DNA of 64,000 nt from Streptomyces lavendofoliae (GTDB lineage Bacteria > Actinomycetota > Actinomycetes > Streptomycetales > Streptomycetaceae): NCBI RefSeq assembly GCF_014649735.1, contig NZ_BMTP01000012.1, positions 124,001 through 188,000 of the forward strand, written 5' to 3'. Each line of letters starts with the position of its first letter. The stretch's first letter is position 1. The notes beneath the pieces are model-generated. The model saw nothing but the letters and a program-made list of their open reading frames with translations. It was not told where the DNA came from and did no database searches. Shown here piece after piece: positions 19,180 to 27,530 of this stretch. A program made the translations under genes and the position numbers.

Positions 19180-20265
19180 TCACGCCCCGAAGAGCCCCTG
19201 TTGTCCACTTCCCGCGCCGCCCGCCTGCGGCGGTACGAGCCCGAGGTGCGTCCACGCCGCGGGGGTGGCGACCCTGCCCCGGGGCGTACGGGCCAGCAGG
19301 CCCTCCCGCACCAGGAAGGGTTCGGCGACCTCCTCGACCGTCTCGCGCTCCTCGCCGACGGCCACGGCCAGGGTCGACAGACCGACCGGTCCGCCCCCGA
19401 ACAGTTTGAGCAGGGCCTCCAGCACGGCGCGGTCGAGGCGGTCCAGGCCGCGGTCGTCGACCTCGTACACCTTGAGCGCGGTGGCGGCGATCTCGCGGGT
19501 GATCACGCCGTCCGCCTTGACCTGGGCATAGTCGCGGACGCGGCGCAGCAGGCGGTTGGCGATGCGGGGGGTGCCGCGGGACCGGCCGGCGATCTCGGCG
19601 GCACCGTCGGTGTCGATCTCGACGTCCAGCAGCTGGGCGGAGCGGTGGATGACGCGCCGGAGCTCGGCCGGTGCGTAGAACTCCATGTGGGCGGTGAAGC
19701 CGAAGCGGTCGCGCAGCGGGGGCGGCAGCAGGCCGGCGCGGGTGGTGGCGCCGACGAGGGTGAAGGGCGGCAGTTCCAGCGGGATGGCGGTGGCGCCGGG
19801 ACCCTTGCCGACGATGACGTCGACGCGGAAGTCCTCCATGGCCATGTACAGCATCTCCTCGGCCGGCCGGGACATCCGGTGGATCTCGTCGAGGAACAGG
19901 ACCTCGCCCTCCTGGAGGGAGGAGAGGATGGCGGCGAGGTCGCCGGCGTGCTGGATGGCCGGGCCGGAGGTGATGCGGATGGGGGCGCCCATCTCCGCCG
20001 CGATGATCATGGACAGGGTGGTCTTGCCGAGACCGGGGGCGCCCGACAACAGGACGTGGTCGGCGGTGGCGCCTCGTGCCAGGGCGGCCTTGAGCACCAG
20101 GTCGAGCTGTTCGCGCACCCGCTCCTGGCCGACGAACTCATGGAGCGACCTGGGCCGCAGGGCCGCCTCGACGGCCTGGTCCTCCCCGTCGGCGGACGCC
20201 CCGACGAGCCGGTCGGCGGCGGCGGCCGGCGCGCCGCTGGTGTCGGTGTCGTCGTCCCAGTTCAC
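19180..20265 (-). CDS. ruvB: Holliday junction branch migration ATPase RuvB
   Basis: Hexameric AAA+ motor that drives Holliday junction branch migration with RuvA. 361 residues. Walker A SGAPGLGKTTL, Walker B VLFLDEIHRM, sensor I VGATTRAG, arginine finger LRDRFGF, and the C-terminal winged helix (GGGPVGLSTLAVAVGEERETVEEVAEPFLVREG). GTG 20265 (NWDDDTD) was chosen to match the usual RuvB start; an in-frame upstream start would run deep into the ruvA end. It follows ruvA with a 52-base gap. Confidence 0.97.
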   Translation of the reverse strand: MNWDDDTDTSGAPAAAADRLVGASADGEDQAVEAALRPRSLHEFVGQERVREQLDLVLKAALARGATADHVLLSGAPGLGKTTLSMIIAAEMGAPIRITSGPAIQHAGDLAAILSSLQEGEVLFLDEIHRMSRPAEEMLYMAMEDFRVDVIVGKGPGATAIPLELPPFTLVGATTRAGLLPPPLRDRFGFTAHMEFYAPAELRRVIHRSAQLLDVEIDTDGAAEIAGRSRGTPRIANRLLRRVRDYAQVKADGVITREIAATALKVYEVDDRGLDRLDRAVLEALLKLFGGGPVGLSTLAVAVGEERETVEEVAEPFLVREGLLARTPRGRVATPAAWTHLGLVPPQAGGAGSGQQGLFGA

Positions 20266-20317
20266 TGCGGATTGCCTCGTGTGGTCAGGGCGGCGGGGCG
20301 GCCGCACGGGTGGGGGA

Positions 20318-20935
20318 TCATCGGGTGCGGTTCAGGGTCTGGAGGGCGGCCTTGAGCAGCCGGCCGATCTGCGGGTCGCCGTCGGCCGCCTCCGCCTGCG
20401 GGGTGACGGCGGCCACCGCCTCGTCGGCCTCGCGGGTGGCGTAGCCCAGCCCGATCAGGGCGGCGTGCAGCTGGTCGCGCCAGGACGCGGTGACCGCCGT
20501 GCCGACGCCCTGCCGGCCGATGTGGGCGCCGACCGGTTCGCCGAGCCGGTCCTTCAGTTCCAGCAGCAGCTTCTGCGCGCCCTTCTTGCCGATGCCCGGC
20601 ACCGCCGTGAGCGCCTTCTCGTCGCCGGAGGCCACCGCGCCGCGCAGGGCGTCCGGCGTGTGCACGGCGAGCATGGCCTGGGCGAGGCGCGGGCCGACCC
20701 CGCTGGCGGTCTGGAGCAGCTCGAAGACCTGCCGCTCGTCGTCGTCGGCGAAGCCGTACAGGGTGAGCGAGTCCTCCCGCACCACCAACGACGTGGCGAG
20801 CTTGGCCTCCTGACCGACCCTCAGGCGGGACAGGGTGTCGGGTGTGCACTGGACGGCCATGCCGATGCCGCCGACCTCGATCACGGCGGTGGTCGGGGCG
20901 AGGGCGGCGACCGGGCCGGAGACAAAGGCGATCAT
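20318..20935 (-). CDS. ruvA: Holliday junction DNA helicase subunit RuvA
   Basis: Tetrameric junction-binding protein that recruits RuvB. 205 residues with OB domain (MIAFVSGPVAALAPTTAVIEVGGIG), two helix-hairpin-helix motifs (LLQTASGVGPRLAQAML and LTAVPGIGKKGAQKLLLELKD), and the RuvB-contacting C-terminal domain (DQLHAALIGLGYATREADEAV). Its ATG overlaps the ruvC stop by four bases (ATGA), so ruvC-ruvA translation is coupled. Confidence 0.97.
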   Translation of the reverse strand: MIAFVSGPVAALAPTTAVIEVGGIGMAVQCTPDTLSRLRVGQEAKLATSLVVREDSLTLYGFADDDERQVFELLQTASGVGPRLAQAMLAVHTPDALRGAVASGDEKALTAVPGIGKKGAQKLLLELKDRLGEPVGAHIGRQGVGTAVTASWRDQLHAALIGLGYATREADEAVAAVTPQAEAADGDPQIGRLLKAALQTLNRTR

Positions 20936-21465
20936 GCGGTGGGGCCTTTCCTTGCGTGGTGTGCGGCGACCGCACGCTGGAGGCGGTTCTGGGCGGGGGC
21001 CCGCCAGATGTGGCAGATGGCGAGCGCGAGGGCGTCGGCGGCGTCGGCCGGCTTCGGCGGGGCGTCGAGCCGGAGCAGCCGGGTGACCATGGCGCCGACC
21101 TGGTCCTTGTCGGCGCGGCCGCTGCCGGTGACGGCGGCCTTGACCTCGCTCGGCGTGTGCAGGGTGACCGGGATGCCCCGGCGGGACGCGCAGAGCATGG
21201 CGACGGCGCTGGCCTGGGCCGTGCCCATCACCGTACGCACGTTGTGCTGGCTGAACACCCGCTCCACCGCGACCATGTCGGGGTGGTGGGCGTCCAGCCA
21301 CTCCTCGATGCCGCGCTCTATCCCGACGAGGCGGTGGGCGATCTCCGCGTCCGCGGGGGTGCGGACGACACCGACGCCCAGCATGGTCAGCGGGCGTCCG
21401 GCGACGCCCTCGACGACGCCCACACCGCACCGGGTCAGCCCCGGGTCCACCCCCAGAACGCGCAC
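20932..21465 (-). CDS. ruvC: Holliday junction resolvase RuvC
   Basis: Dimeric endonuclease that cuts Holliday junctions. 177 residues. The four acidic catalytic residues are visible: D7 (GVDPGL), E68 (VAVERVF), D141 and D144 (PADAADALALAICH). It is the first gene of the ruvCAB run and lies 107 bases downstream of yebC, after a strong terminator. Confidence 0.97.
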   Translation of the reverse strand: MRVLGVDPGLTRCGVGVVEGVAGRPLTMLGVGVVRTPADAEIAHRLVGIERGIEEWLDAHHPDMVAVERVFSQHNVRTVMGTAQASAVAMLCASRRGIPVTLHTPSEVKAAVTGSGRADKDQVGAMVTRLLRLDAPPKPADAADALALAICHIWRAPAQNRLQRAVAAHHARKGPTA

Positions 21466-21518
21466 GCCGCCCCTCCTTCGCTCAACTGTTTGTGCAGGCT
21501 ATCGGGTGGCACCGACAA

Positions 21519-21562
21519 CGCGGCGGGCCGGCGGGGGGTGTGTCCCCTGCCGGCCCGCCGCG
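21519..21562 (-). terminator. Terminator downstream of yebC
   Basis: Perfect 14-bp arms (21519-21532 and 21549-21562, CGCGGCGGGCCGGC / GCCGGCCCGCCGCG) just past the yebC stop, upstream of ruvC. It implies that ruvCAB has its own promoter in about 21466-21518. Confidence 0.8.
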
Positions 21563-21572
21563 TGTGGGTGGA

Positions 21573-22325
21573 TCAGGCGTCGACCTTCGCCATGACGTCG
21601 TCGGAGACGTCGAAGTTGGCGAAGACGTTCTGCACGTCGTCGCTGTCCTCCAGCGCGTCGATCAGCTTGAAGATCTTGCGTGCGCCGTCCTCGTCCAGCT
21701 CGACCTGCATGGTCGGGACGAAGTTGGCGTCGGCCGAGTCGTAGTCGATGCCGGCCTCCTGGAGGGCGGTGCGGACCGCGACCAGGTCGGTGGCCTCGCT
21801 GAGGACCTCGAAGCTCTCGCCGAGGTCGTTGACCTCCTCGGCGCCCGCCTCCAGGACCGCGGCCAGGACGTCGTCCTCGCTCAGCTCGCCCTTGGGGACG
21901 ATGACGACGCCCTTGCGGTTGAACAGGTACGACACCGAACCCGGGTCGGCCATCGAGCCGCCGTTGCGGGTCATGGCGACGCGCACGTCGGAGGCGGCGC
22001 GGTTGCGGTTGTCGGTGAGGCACTCGATGAGCACCGCGACGCCGTTCGGGCCGTAACCCTCGTACATGATCGTCTCGTAGTCGGCGCCACCGGCCTCCAG
22101 GCCGGCGCCGCGCTTGACGGCGGAGTCGATGTTCTTGTTCGGAACCGAGCTCTTCTTGGCCTTCTGGATGGCGTCGTAGAGCGTCGGGTTGCCATCGGGG
22201 TCGCCGCCGCCGGTGCGGGCCGCGACCTCGATGTTCTTGATCAGCTTCGCGAAGAGCTTGCCGCGCTTGGCGTCGATCACGGCCTTCTTGTGCTTCGTCG
22301 TAGCCCATTTAGAGTGGCCGGACAT
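21573..22325 (-). CDS. yebC: YebC/PmpR-family regulatory protein
   Basis: Proteins of this family were described as DNA-binding regulators and, more recently, as translation factors that help ribosomes through polyproline stretches. 250 residues, standard length. It begins MSGHSKWATTKHKKAVIDAK, the invariant YebC start, with the central YEGYGPNGVAVLIECLTDNRNR signature and C-terminal VPTMQVELDEDGARKIFKLIDALEDSDDVQNVFANFD. It sits between pdxST and ruvCAB, as in mycobacteria. Confidence 0.96.
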   Translation of the reverse strand: MSGHSKWATTKHKKAVIDAKRGKLFAKLIKNIEVAARTGGGDPDGNPTLYDAIQKAKKSSVPNKNIDSAVKRGAGLEAGGADYETIMYEGYGPNGVAVLIECLTDNRNRAASDVRVAMTRNGGSMADPGSVSYLFNRKGVVIVPKGELSEDDVLAAVLEAGAEEVNDLGESFEVLSEATDLVAVRTALQEAGIDYDSADANFVPTMQVELDEDGARKIFKLIDALEDSDDVQNVFANFDVSDDVMAKVDA

Positions 22326-22387
22326 CTGCCTGTCTCCTTCGCGTAACCCATTTCTGAACGAACCCCAGAGATCCTACCGGGATCGGG

Positions 22388-22978
22388 TCAGGCCGCCGCG
22401 CGCACCATGTCGACGAACAGGGCGTGCACCCGGTGGTCACCGGTCAGTTCGGGGTGGAACGACGTCGCGAGGGCGTTGCCCTGCCGTACGGCGACGATGT
22501 GGCCGTCGTGCTCGGCGACGACCTCGGCCCGGGCCCCGATCGACTCGACCCAGGGGGCGCGGATGAAGACGCCCTCCACCGGCCCGCCCTCGACGCCCGC
22601 GACCTCGACGGCCGCCTCGAAGGACTCGTTCTGGCGCCCGAAGGCGTTGCGGCGGACGATCATGTCGATGCCGCCGAGCGTCTCCTGGCCCGAGCGCGGG
22701 TCGAGGATCTTGTCGGCGAGCATGATCAGGCCGGCGCACGTGCCGTAGACGGGCATGCCCGCCCGGATCCGCTCGCGCAGCGGCTCCATGAGTCCGAACA
22801 GCTCGGCCAGCTTGGAGATGGTGGTGGACTCGCCGCCGGGGATGACCAGGCCGTCGACCTCGGCGAGCTCCTCGGGACGCCGGACCGGCCTGGCCACGGC
22901 GTCCGCCGAGGCCAGGGCGATCAGGTGCTCACGTACATCGCCCTGGAGGGCCAGGACACCGATGAGCGGAGTGGTCAT
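22388..22978 (-). CDS. pdxT: Pyridoxal 5'-phosphate synthase glutaminase subunit PdxT
   Basis: Class I glutaminase that supplies ammonia to PdxS for PLP synthesis. 196 residues. The motif GGEST is at 48-52, the nucleophile is C81 (YGTCAGLIMLA), and the His/Glu pair appears late (FHPELTGD). The ATG overlaps the pdxS stop by one base (TGATG), giving translational coupling of the two subunits. Confidence 0.97.
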   Translation of the reverse strand: MTTPLIGVLALQGDVREHLIALASADAVARPVRRPEELAEVDGLVIPGGESTTISKLAELFGLMEPLRERIRAGMPVYGTCAGLIMLADKILDPRSGQETLGGIDMIVRRNAFGRQNESFEAAVEVAGVEGGPVEGVFIRAPWVESIGARAEVVAEHDGHIVAVRQGNALATSFHPELTGDHRVHALFVDMVRAAA

Positions 22979-23886
22979 CACCAGCCCCGGTTCGCGTAGC
23001 GCTCGGCCTCGGGGAGGGTGTCGCAGTTGATGCCGACCATGGCCTCGCCCAGGTTGCGGGACGCGTCCGCGATGATCTTCGGGTCGTCGTAGAAGGTGGT
23101 GGCCTTCACGATCGCGGCGGCGCGCTTGGCCGGGTCGCCGGACTTGAAGATGCCGGAGCCGACGAAGACGCCCTCGGCGCCGAGCTGGCGCATCAGCGCG
23201 GCGTCGGCCGGGGTGGCGACGCCACCGGCGGAGAACAGCACGACCGGCAGCTTGCCGAGCTCGCTGACCTCCTTGACGAGCTCGTAGGGGGCGCGCAGCT
23301 CCTTGGCGGCGGCGTACAGCTCGTTGTTGTCGAAGCCGCGCAGCTTGGCGATCTCGTTCTTGATCTGGCGCAGGTGGCGGACGGCCTCGACGACGTTGCC
23401 GGTGCCGGCCTCGCCCTTGGAGCGGATCATGGCCGCGCCCTCGGCGATGCGGCGCAGGGCCTCGCCCAGGTTGGTGGCGCCACAGACGAAGGGGATGGTG
23501 AAGGCCCACTTGTCGGAGTGGTTGACCTCGTCGGCCGGGGTGAGGACCTCGGACTCGTCGATGTAGTCGACACCGAGGGACTGCAGCACCTGGGCCTCGA
23601 CGAAGTGGCCGATGCGGGACTTGGCCATGACCGGGATGGAGACCGCCTCGATGATCTCCTCGATCATGTTGGGGTCGGACATCCGGGCCACACCGCCGTC
23701 CTTGCGGATGTCGGCCGGGACCCGCTCGAGGGCCATGACGGCCACGGCGCCGGCATCCTCGGCGATCTTGGCCTGCTCGGCGTTGACCACGTCCATGATC
23801 ACGCCGCCCTTGAGCTGCTCGGCCATGCCGCGCTTGACGCGCGCGGTGCCGGTCTCGGGGGACTGCGGGGTGCTGGTGCTGGACAC
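22978..23886 (-). CDS. pdxS: Pyridoxal 5'-phosphate synthase lyase subunit PdxS
   Basis: Forms PLP from ribose 5-phosphate, glyceraldehyde 3-phosphate and ammonia as a dodecamer with PdxT. 302 residues. Catalytic residues D32 (GVIMDVVN) and K89 (VMAKSRIGH) are in place, as are the family stretches ESEVLTPADE and GEAGTGNVVEAVRH. It starts at GTG 23886 with GAGGTCC upstream. The intergenic region before it (23887-24028) holds a striking structured-RNA candidate. No divergent PdxR-type regulator is present. Confidence 0.97.
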   Translation of the reverse strand: MSSTSTPQSPETGTARVKRGMAEQLKGGVIMDVVNAEQAKIAEDAGAVAVMALERVPADIRKDGGVARMSDPNMIEEIIEAVSIPVMAKSRIGHFVEAQVLQSLGVDYIDESEVLTPADEVNHSDKWAFTIPFVCGATNLGEALRRIAEGAAMIRSKGEAGTGNVVEAVRHLRQIKNEIAKLRGFDNNELYAAAKELRAPYELVKEVSELGKLPVVLFSAGGVATPADAALMRQLGAEGVFVGSGIFKSGDPAKRAAAIVKATTFYDDPKIIADASRNLGEAMVGINCDTLPEAERYANRGW

Positions 23887-23956
23887 GGATGGACCTCACT
23901 CAAGAAACGGGGCGGTTTCAACTACACCGAGGAAACCCGGGCCACCCAGGCCACAT

Positions 23957-24020
23957 CAAGGGCCAATGATGAGCCGGTGGCTCGTTTTGGGGCGGAAGAT
24001 CGACGCCCCAGTGGCCCTTG
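23957..24020 (-). promoter_or_regulatory. Compact three-way-junction RNA candidate upstream of pdxS
   Basis: A 64-base segment folds on paper into a closed three-way junction. P1 is a perfect 9-bp helix (23957-23965 with 24012-24020, CAAGGGCCA / TGGCCCTTG). P2 is GAGCC/GGCTC (23971-23975, 23979-23983). P3 is GGGGCG/CGCCCC (23989-23994, 24004-24009) with a 9-base loop. On the minus strand, in the pdxS direction, it starts eight bases after the LemA-like stop and ends 70 bases before the pdxS GTG, with an AAAAC joining strand between P3 and P2. A second small hairpin (GAAAC/GTTTC) follows nearer the ribosome-binding site. It could be a pdxST leader element or simply a terminator for the upstream gene. 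Confidence 0.4.
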
Positions 24021-24028
24021 TCCGGTCC

Positions 24029-24577
24029 TCAGCCGCTCCCGGGCCGGTCCGCCAGGGCCGTCGGCGGCTCGTCGTCCATCTCGAAGGCCAGCGGGAACGG
24101 GGCGTGGCCGGCCAGCCGGAACCAGCGCACCGTGCGGTGCCGGCGCAGCGCCCTGGCCGCCCGTACGGCGTCGTTGTGGAAGCGGCGGGCCATGGGCACC
24201 CGGCGCACCGCGGCCGCCAGCTCCCCGGCCGCCTCCTCGCCGCCGGGGGCCTCCCGCACCGCCTCGACCTGCTCGGGCTCGCCGAACACCGCGCGCAGCG
24301 CCTGGCTCAGCTCGCTCTCGGCCACCTCCCGCTGCTCCTCCTCCGCCTGCCGGGCGGCGTGCGCGGCCTCGTACAGCACGATGGACGCCGCCGGGTCGAG
24401 CACGCCCGAGGTGGCCAGTTCCTGGGCGACCGAGGCGCGGCGCAGCAGCTGCGCGTCGAGGGCGGCCCGGGCCGCGTCGATCCGGGCGTGCAGCCGGTCG
24501 AGCCGTCCGGCGGTCCAGCTCAGGTACAGGCCGATCGCGACCAGGCCGACGGCGATCCAGATGAGGGTTTCGATCAC
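24029..24577 (-). CDS. LemA-like single-helix membrane protein
   Basis: A 182-residue protein of unknown function. One N-terminal membrane helix (IETLIWIAVGLVAIGLYLSWTA) is followed by a long helical region (LDRLHARIDAARAALDAQLLRRASVAQELA) that resembles the LemA pattern, and a C-terminal ARRFHNDAVRAARALRRHRTVRWF reminiscent of LemA ARRYYNDAV. GTG 24577 was chosen because it places the helix at the N-terminus; upstream sequence is low-complexity. It lies between pimA and pdxS in the same orientation, in the position where mycobacteria have another gene. LemA kinship is inferred from pattern only. Confidence 0.65.
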   Translation of the reverse strand: MIETLIWIAVGLVAIGLYLSWTAGRLDRLHARIDAARAALDAQLLRRASVAQELATSGVLDPAASIVLYEAAHAARQAEEEQREVAESELSQALRAVFGEPEQVEAVREAPGGEEAAGELAAAVRRVPMARRFHNDAVRAARALRRHRTVRWFRLAGHAPFPLAFEMDDEPPTALADRPGSG

Positions 24578-24667
24578 GGGCCGAAAGGCTACCGGGGCGC
24601 CGGCCCGCCCCTCTTCCCCCACCGGCGGGTTGCGGCACCGGCCGGGAGGGCCCGCGCAGCCGGGCAC

Positions 24668-24713
24668 GGCGTGGCCGGGAGGGCCGGCGCGGCGTGGCCG
24701 GGAGGGCCGGCGC
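24668..24713. repeat. 23-bp tandem repeat between pimA and the LemA-like gene
   Basis: Two perfect adjacent 23-base units (24668-24690 and 24691-24713, beginning GGCGTGGCCGGGAGGGCCGG) are followed by a degenerate third (from 24714, GGGGTGGCCGCCGGGAG). It lies in the 201-bp non-coding gap 24578-24778, which otherwise shows only GC-rich sequence. Probably a slippage-prone spacer. Confidence 0.7.
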
Positions 24714-24778
24714 GGGGTGGCCGCCGGGAGAGGCTGCCCGGCGGGCGGAGGCGGGGCCCGTACGGCTCGGGCCGGGCC

Positions 24779-25942
24779 TCAGTCCCGCCCGCCGAGTCCC
24801 CACCGGGCGCGCAGCCCCAGCCGCTCGTCCGTGGCGACCGAGGCCGCGCCGTCGGTGACCGTCTCGTAGACGGCCAGGATGTCCGCGCCGACCGTCGACC
24901 AGTCGAAGCGGCGGACGTGGGCGCTGCCCCGCTCCCGCAGTTCCGTACGCCGCACCGGGTCGCCGAGCAGCCGGATCGCCGCCTTGGCCAGGGCCTCGGC
25001 GTCCTCGTTGCCGAACAGTTCGCCCGCGGCCCCCTGGTCCAGCACCTGGGCGAACGCGTCCAGGTCGCTGGCGAGCACCGGAGCGCCCGCGGACATGGCC
25101 TCGACCAGGATGATGCCGAAGCTCTCGCCGCCGGTGTTGGGCGCCACGTACACGTCCACACTGCGCAGCAGCCGGGCCTTGTCCTCGTCGCTGACCATGC
25201 CGAGGAACTCCACCCGCTCCCGCATGCCGGCCGGGAGCGACGCGACGGCCTCCTCCTCGTCACCCCGGCCCGCGACCAGCAGACGGGTGCCGGGACGGGC
25301 CGCGAGGATCTTCGGCAGGGCCTTCATCAGCACGGGAAGGCCCTTGCGCGGCTCGTCGATCCGGCCGATGAAACCGATCGTGCCGCCCTGCCACTCCGGG
25401 TTCGGCTCGGCCTTGGCGAAGAAGTCGACGTCCACGCCGTTGGGGATGACGACCGCGTCGCCGCCCAGGTGCTCGACCAGCGTCCGGCGGGCGTACTCGC
25501 TCACCGCGATCCGCGCGCTGATCTTCTCCAGCGCGGGCTGGAGGATCGGGTACGCGGCGATCATCGCCCGGGACCGCGGGTTCGAGGTGTGGAACGTGGC
25601 CACGATCGGGCCCTGCGCCGCCCAGCAGGACAGCAGCCCCAGCGACGGCGACGCGGGCTCGTGGATGTGGATCACGTCGAAGGTGCCGTCGTGCAGCCAC
25701 CGGCGCACCCGGGCCGCCGACAGGAACCCAAAGTTCAGCCGGGCCACCGAGCCGTTGTAGGGCACGGGGACGGCGCGGCCCGCCGAGACGACGTACGGCG
25801 GCAGCGGCGTCTCGTCGTCGGCCGGGGCCAGCACCGACACCTCGTGGCCGAGCCGGATCAGGTGCTCGGCCAGGTCCCGGATGTGGAACTGGACGCCGCC
25901 CGGCACGTCCCAGGAGTACGGGCAGACGATGCCGATCCTCAC
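24779..25942 (-). CDS. pimA: Phosphatidyl-myo-inositol mannosyltransferase (PimA-type GT4)
   Basis: Transfers mannose from GDP-mannose to phosphatidylinositol, the first step of PIM synthesis, at the inner face of the membrane. 387 residues of GT-B fold. It opens with RIGIVCPYSWDVPGGVQFHIRDLAEHL and has PYNGSVARLNFG, HIHEPASPSLGLL, GRIDEPRKGLPVL and the GT4 EX7E motif in GGESFGIILVEAMSAG, closely paralleling mycobacterial PimA as I recall it. The GTG start at 25942 overlaps the acyltransferase stop (GTGA). Overlapping genes for PI synthase, acyltransferase and PimA form one assembly line. Confidence 0.93.
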   Translation of the reverse strand: MRIGIVCPYSWDVPGGVQFHIRDLAEHLIRLGHEVSVLAPADDETPLPPYVVSAGRAVPVPYNGSVARLNFGFLSAARVRRWLHDGTFDVIHIHEPASPSLGLLSCWAAQGPIVATFHTSNPRSRAMIAAYPILQPALEKISARIAVSEYARRTLVEHLGGDAVVIPNGVDVDFFAKAEPNPEWQGGTIGFIGRIDEPRKGLPVLMKALPKILAARPGTRLLVAGRGDEEEAVASLPAGMRERVEFLGMVSDEDKARLLRSVDVYVAPNTGGESFGIILVEAMSAGAPVLASDLDAFAQVLDQGAAGELFGNEDAEALAKAAIRLLGDPVRRTELRERGSAHVRRFDWSTVGADILAVYETVTDGAASVATDERLGLRARWGLGGRD

Positions 25943-26853
25943 GCCTCGGGTCCCTTCGCGGGGTCCAGGTCGGCGAGCCACAGCCGCTGCAGCATGTGCC
26001 AGTCCTCGGGGTGGTCGGCGATCCCGGAGGCGAAGGCGTCGGCCAGCACCTGCGTCATGACGGCCGCCTTCTCCGCGCGCGTACCGGTCGGCGGCACGTC
26101 CACCGGCGGGTGCACGCGCCCCTTCATCACCGGCGTGTCGTCGTACCAGAGCGTGGCGGGGAGCAGCAGCGCGCCGGTGTGCTGGGCCAGCATCGCCGGA
26201 CCGGCCGGCATCCGCGCCCTCTCGCCGAAGAACGTCACCTCGGCGCCCGACGACGACAGGTCGCGGTCGGCGACCAGGCACACCAGCCCGCCGGCCCGCA
26301 GCCGCCGCGCCAGGATCCCGAAGGCCGCGCCGCCGGTGTGCGGCAGGACCTCCATGCCGAGCGACTCCCGGTAGGCCACGAACCGGTCGTACAGCGTCTC
26401 CGGTTTCAGCCGCTCGGCGACCGTGGTGAACGGCACGCCCAGGGCGCGGGTGACCCACACGCCCGCCAGGTCCCAGTTGGCCAGGTGCGGCAGTGCCAGG
26501 ACGACACCCCTGCCGGCCGCCAGGCCCTCCGTCAGGTAATGCAGGTCCTTGACGTCGACCGCCTCCGCGACGCGCGACTCGCTCCACGCCGGCAGCCGGA
26601 ACGACTCCATCCAGTAGCGCATGTACGAGCGCATCCCGGCCCTGGACAGTTCCGCCAGCCGCGCCGGGGAGGCGTCCGGCACCACGCGCGCGAGGTTGGC
26701 CTCCAGCCGCAGCACGCCCTTGCCGCGCCGCTTCCACGCGGTGTCCGCGATACGACGGCCCAGCCCGGCCGCGACCGGCTCCGGCAGCTTCTTCACCGCG
26801 GTCCAGCCGAGCCCGTACAGCGCGTCGGTCAGCCGCTCGCCCACCGCGGTCAC
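25939..26853 (-). CDS. Phosphatidylinositol mannoside acyltransferase (LpxL/HtrB-like)
   Basis: Acylates the mannose of PIMs, by homology with the mycobacterial enzyme PatA encoded in the same gene position. 304 residues. The HX4D catalytic motif is HLANWD (in VVLALPHLANWDLAGV), followed by the ERLKPETLYDRFVAYRESLGMEVLP block and a glycine/arginine-rich LRAGGLVCLVADRDLSSSG. GTG start at 26853 overlaps the PI synthase stop by four bases. Acylation position and chain specificity cannot be read from the sequence. Confidence 0.9.
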   Translation of the reverse strand: MTAVGERLTDALYGLGWTAVKKLPEPVAAGLGRRIADTAWKRRGKGVLRLEANLARVVPDASPARLAELSRAGMRSYMRYWMESFRLPAWSESRVAEAVDVKDLHYLTEGLAAGRGVVLALPHLANWDLAGVWVTRALGVPFTTVAERLKPETLYDRFVAYRESLGMEVLPHTGGAAFGILARRLRAGGLVCLVADRDLSSSGAEVTFFGERARMPAGPAMLAQHTGALLLPATLWYDDTPVMKGRVHPPVDVPPTGTRAEKAAVMTQVLADAFASGIADHPEDWHMLQRLWLADLDPAKGPEA

Positions 26854-27530
26854 GTCGCCTCACTCCCCCTCGCACCACCGGTACCGGCAGCACCACCGGC
26901 CGCGTCAGCCTCGGCGGACTCGCGCCGTACCGTCACCACCCGCTGCCCCAGCGTCACCGCGCTGCCCACGGCCACCGCCCACAGGGCGATCGGCAGCAGC
27001 ACCTGGACACCCGGGACACCGAACCCGTGCAGTCCGGCGACACCGGCCGCCACCAGCGACACCACCAGCCGCTCGGCCCGCTCGACCAGCCCGTTGACCG
27101 CCACCGGCAGGCCGATCGACTCGCCGCGTGCCTTGGTGTACGACACGACCTGGCCGCTGGCCAGGCAGAAGATGGCCACGGCGCACAGCACGTCGTCGTC
27201 GCCCTTGCCGGCGTACCACAGCGCGAAACCGCCGAAGATCGCGCCGTCGGCGACCCGGTCCAGCGTCGAGTCGAGGAACGCCCCCCAGCGACTGGAGATG
27301 CCCGCCTGGCGGGCCATGTTGCCGTCCACCAGGTCGGAGAAGACGAACAGCGTGATGACGATCGTGCCCCAGAAGAACTCCCCCCGGGGGAAGAAGACCA
27401 GCGCGCCCGCCACCACGCCGGCCGTGCCGATGAGCGTCACGGCGTCGGGGCTGACCCCGCGGCGGAGCAGAAACGCGGCGAACGGTGTGAGAACACGCGT
27501 GAAGAATGCACGCGCGTACTTGTTCAGCAT
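26850..27530 (-). CDS. pgsA: Phosphatidylinositol(-phosphate) synthase, CDP-alcohol phosphatidyltransferase
   Basis: Joins CDP-diacylglycerol and inositol (phosphate) in the membrane. 226 residues with about six hydrophobic segments. The CDP-alcohol phosphatidyltransferase motif D-x2-DG-x2-AR-x8-G-x3-D-x3-D is complete: D66, D69, D87 and D91 in DLVDGNMARQAG and RWGAFLDSTLDRVAD. Actinobacterial members in this gene position make PI phosphate. The tail is Ala/Gly-rich. It is the first gene of the PI-PIM operon; the divergent EF-G-like gene starts 255 bases away. Confidence 0.93.
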   Translation of the reverse strand: MLNKYARAFFTRVLTPFAAFLLRRGVSPDAVTLIGTAGVVAGALVFFPRGEFFWGTIVITLFVFSDLVDGNMARQAGISSRWGAFLDSTLDRVADGAIFGGFALWYAGKGDDDVLCAVAIFCLASGQVVSYTKARGESIGLPVAVNGLVERAERLVVSLVAAGVAGLHGFGVPGVQVLLPIALWAVAVGSAVTLGQRVVTVRRESAEADAAGGAAGTGGARGSEAT

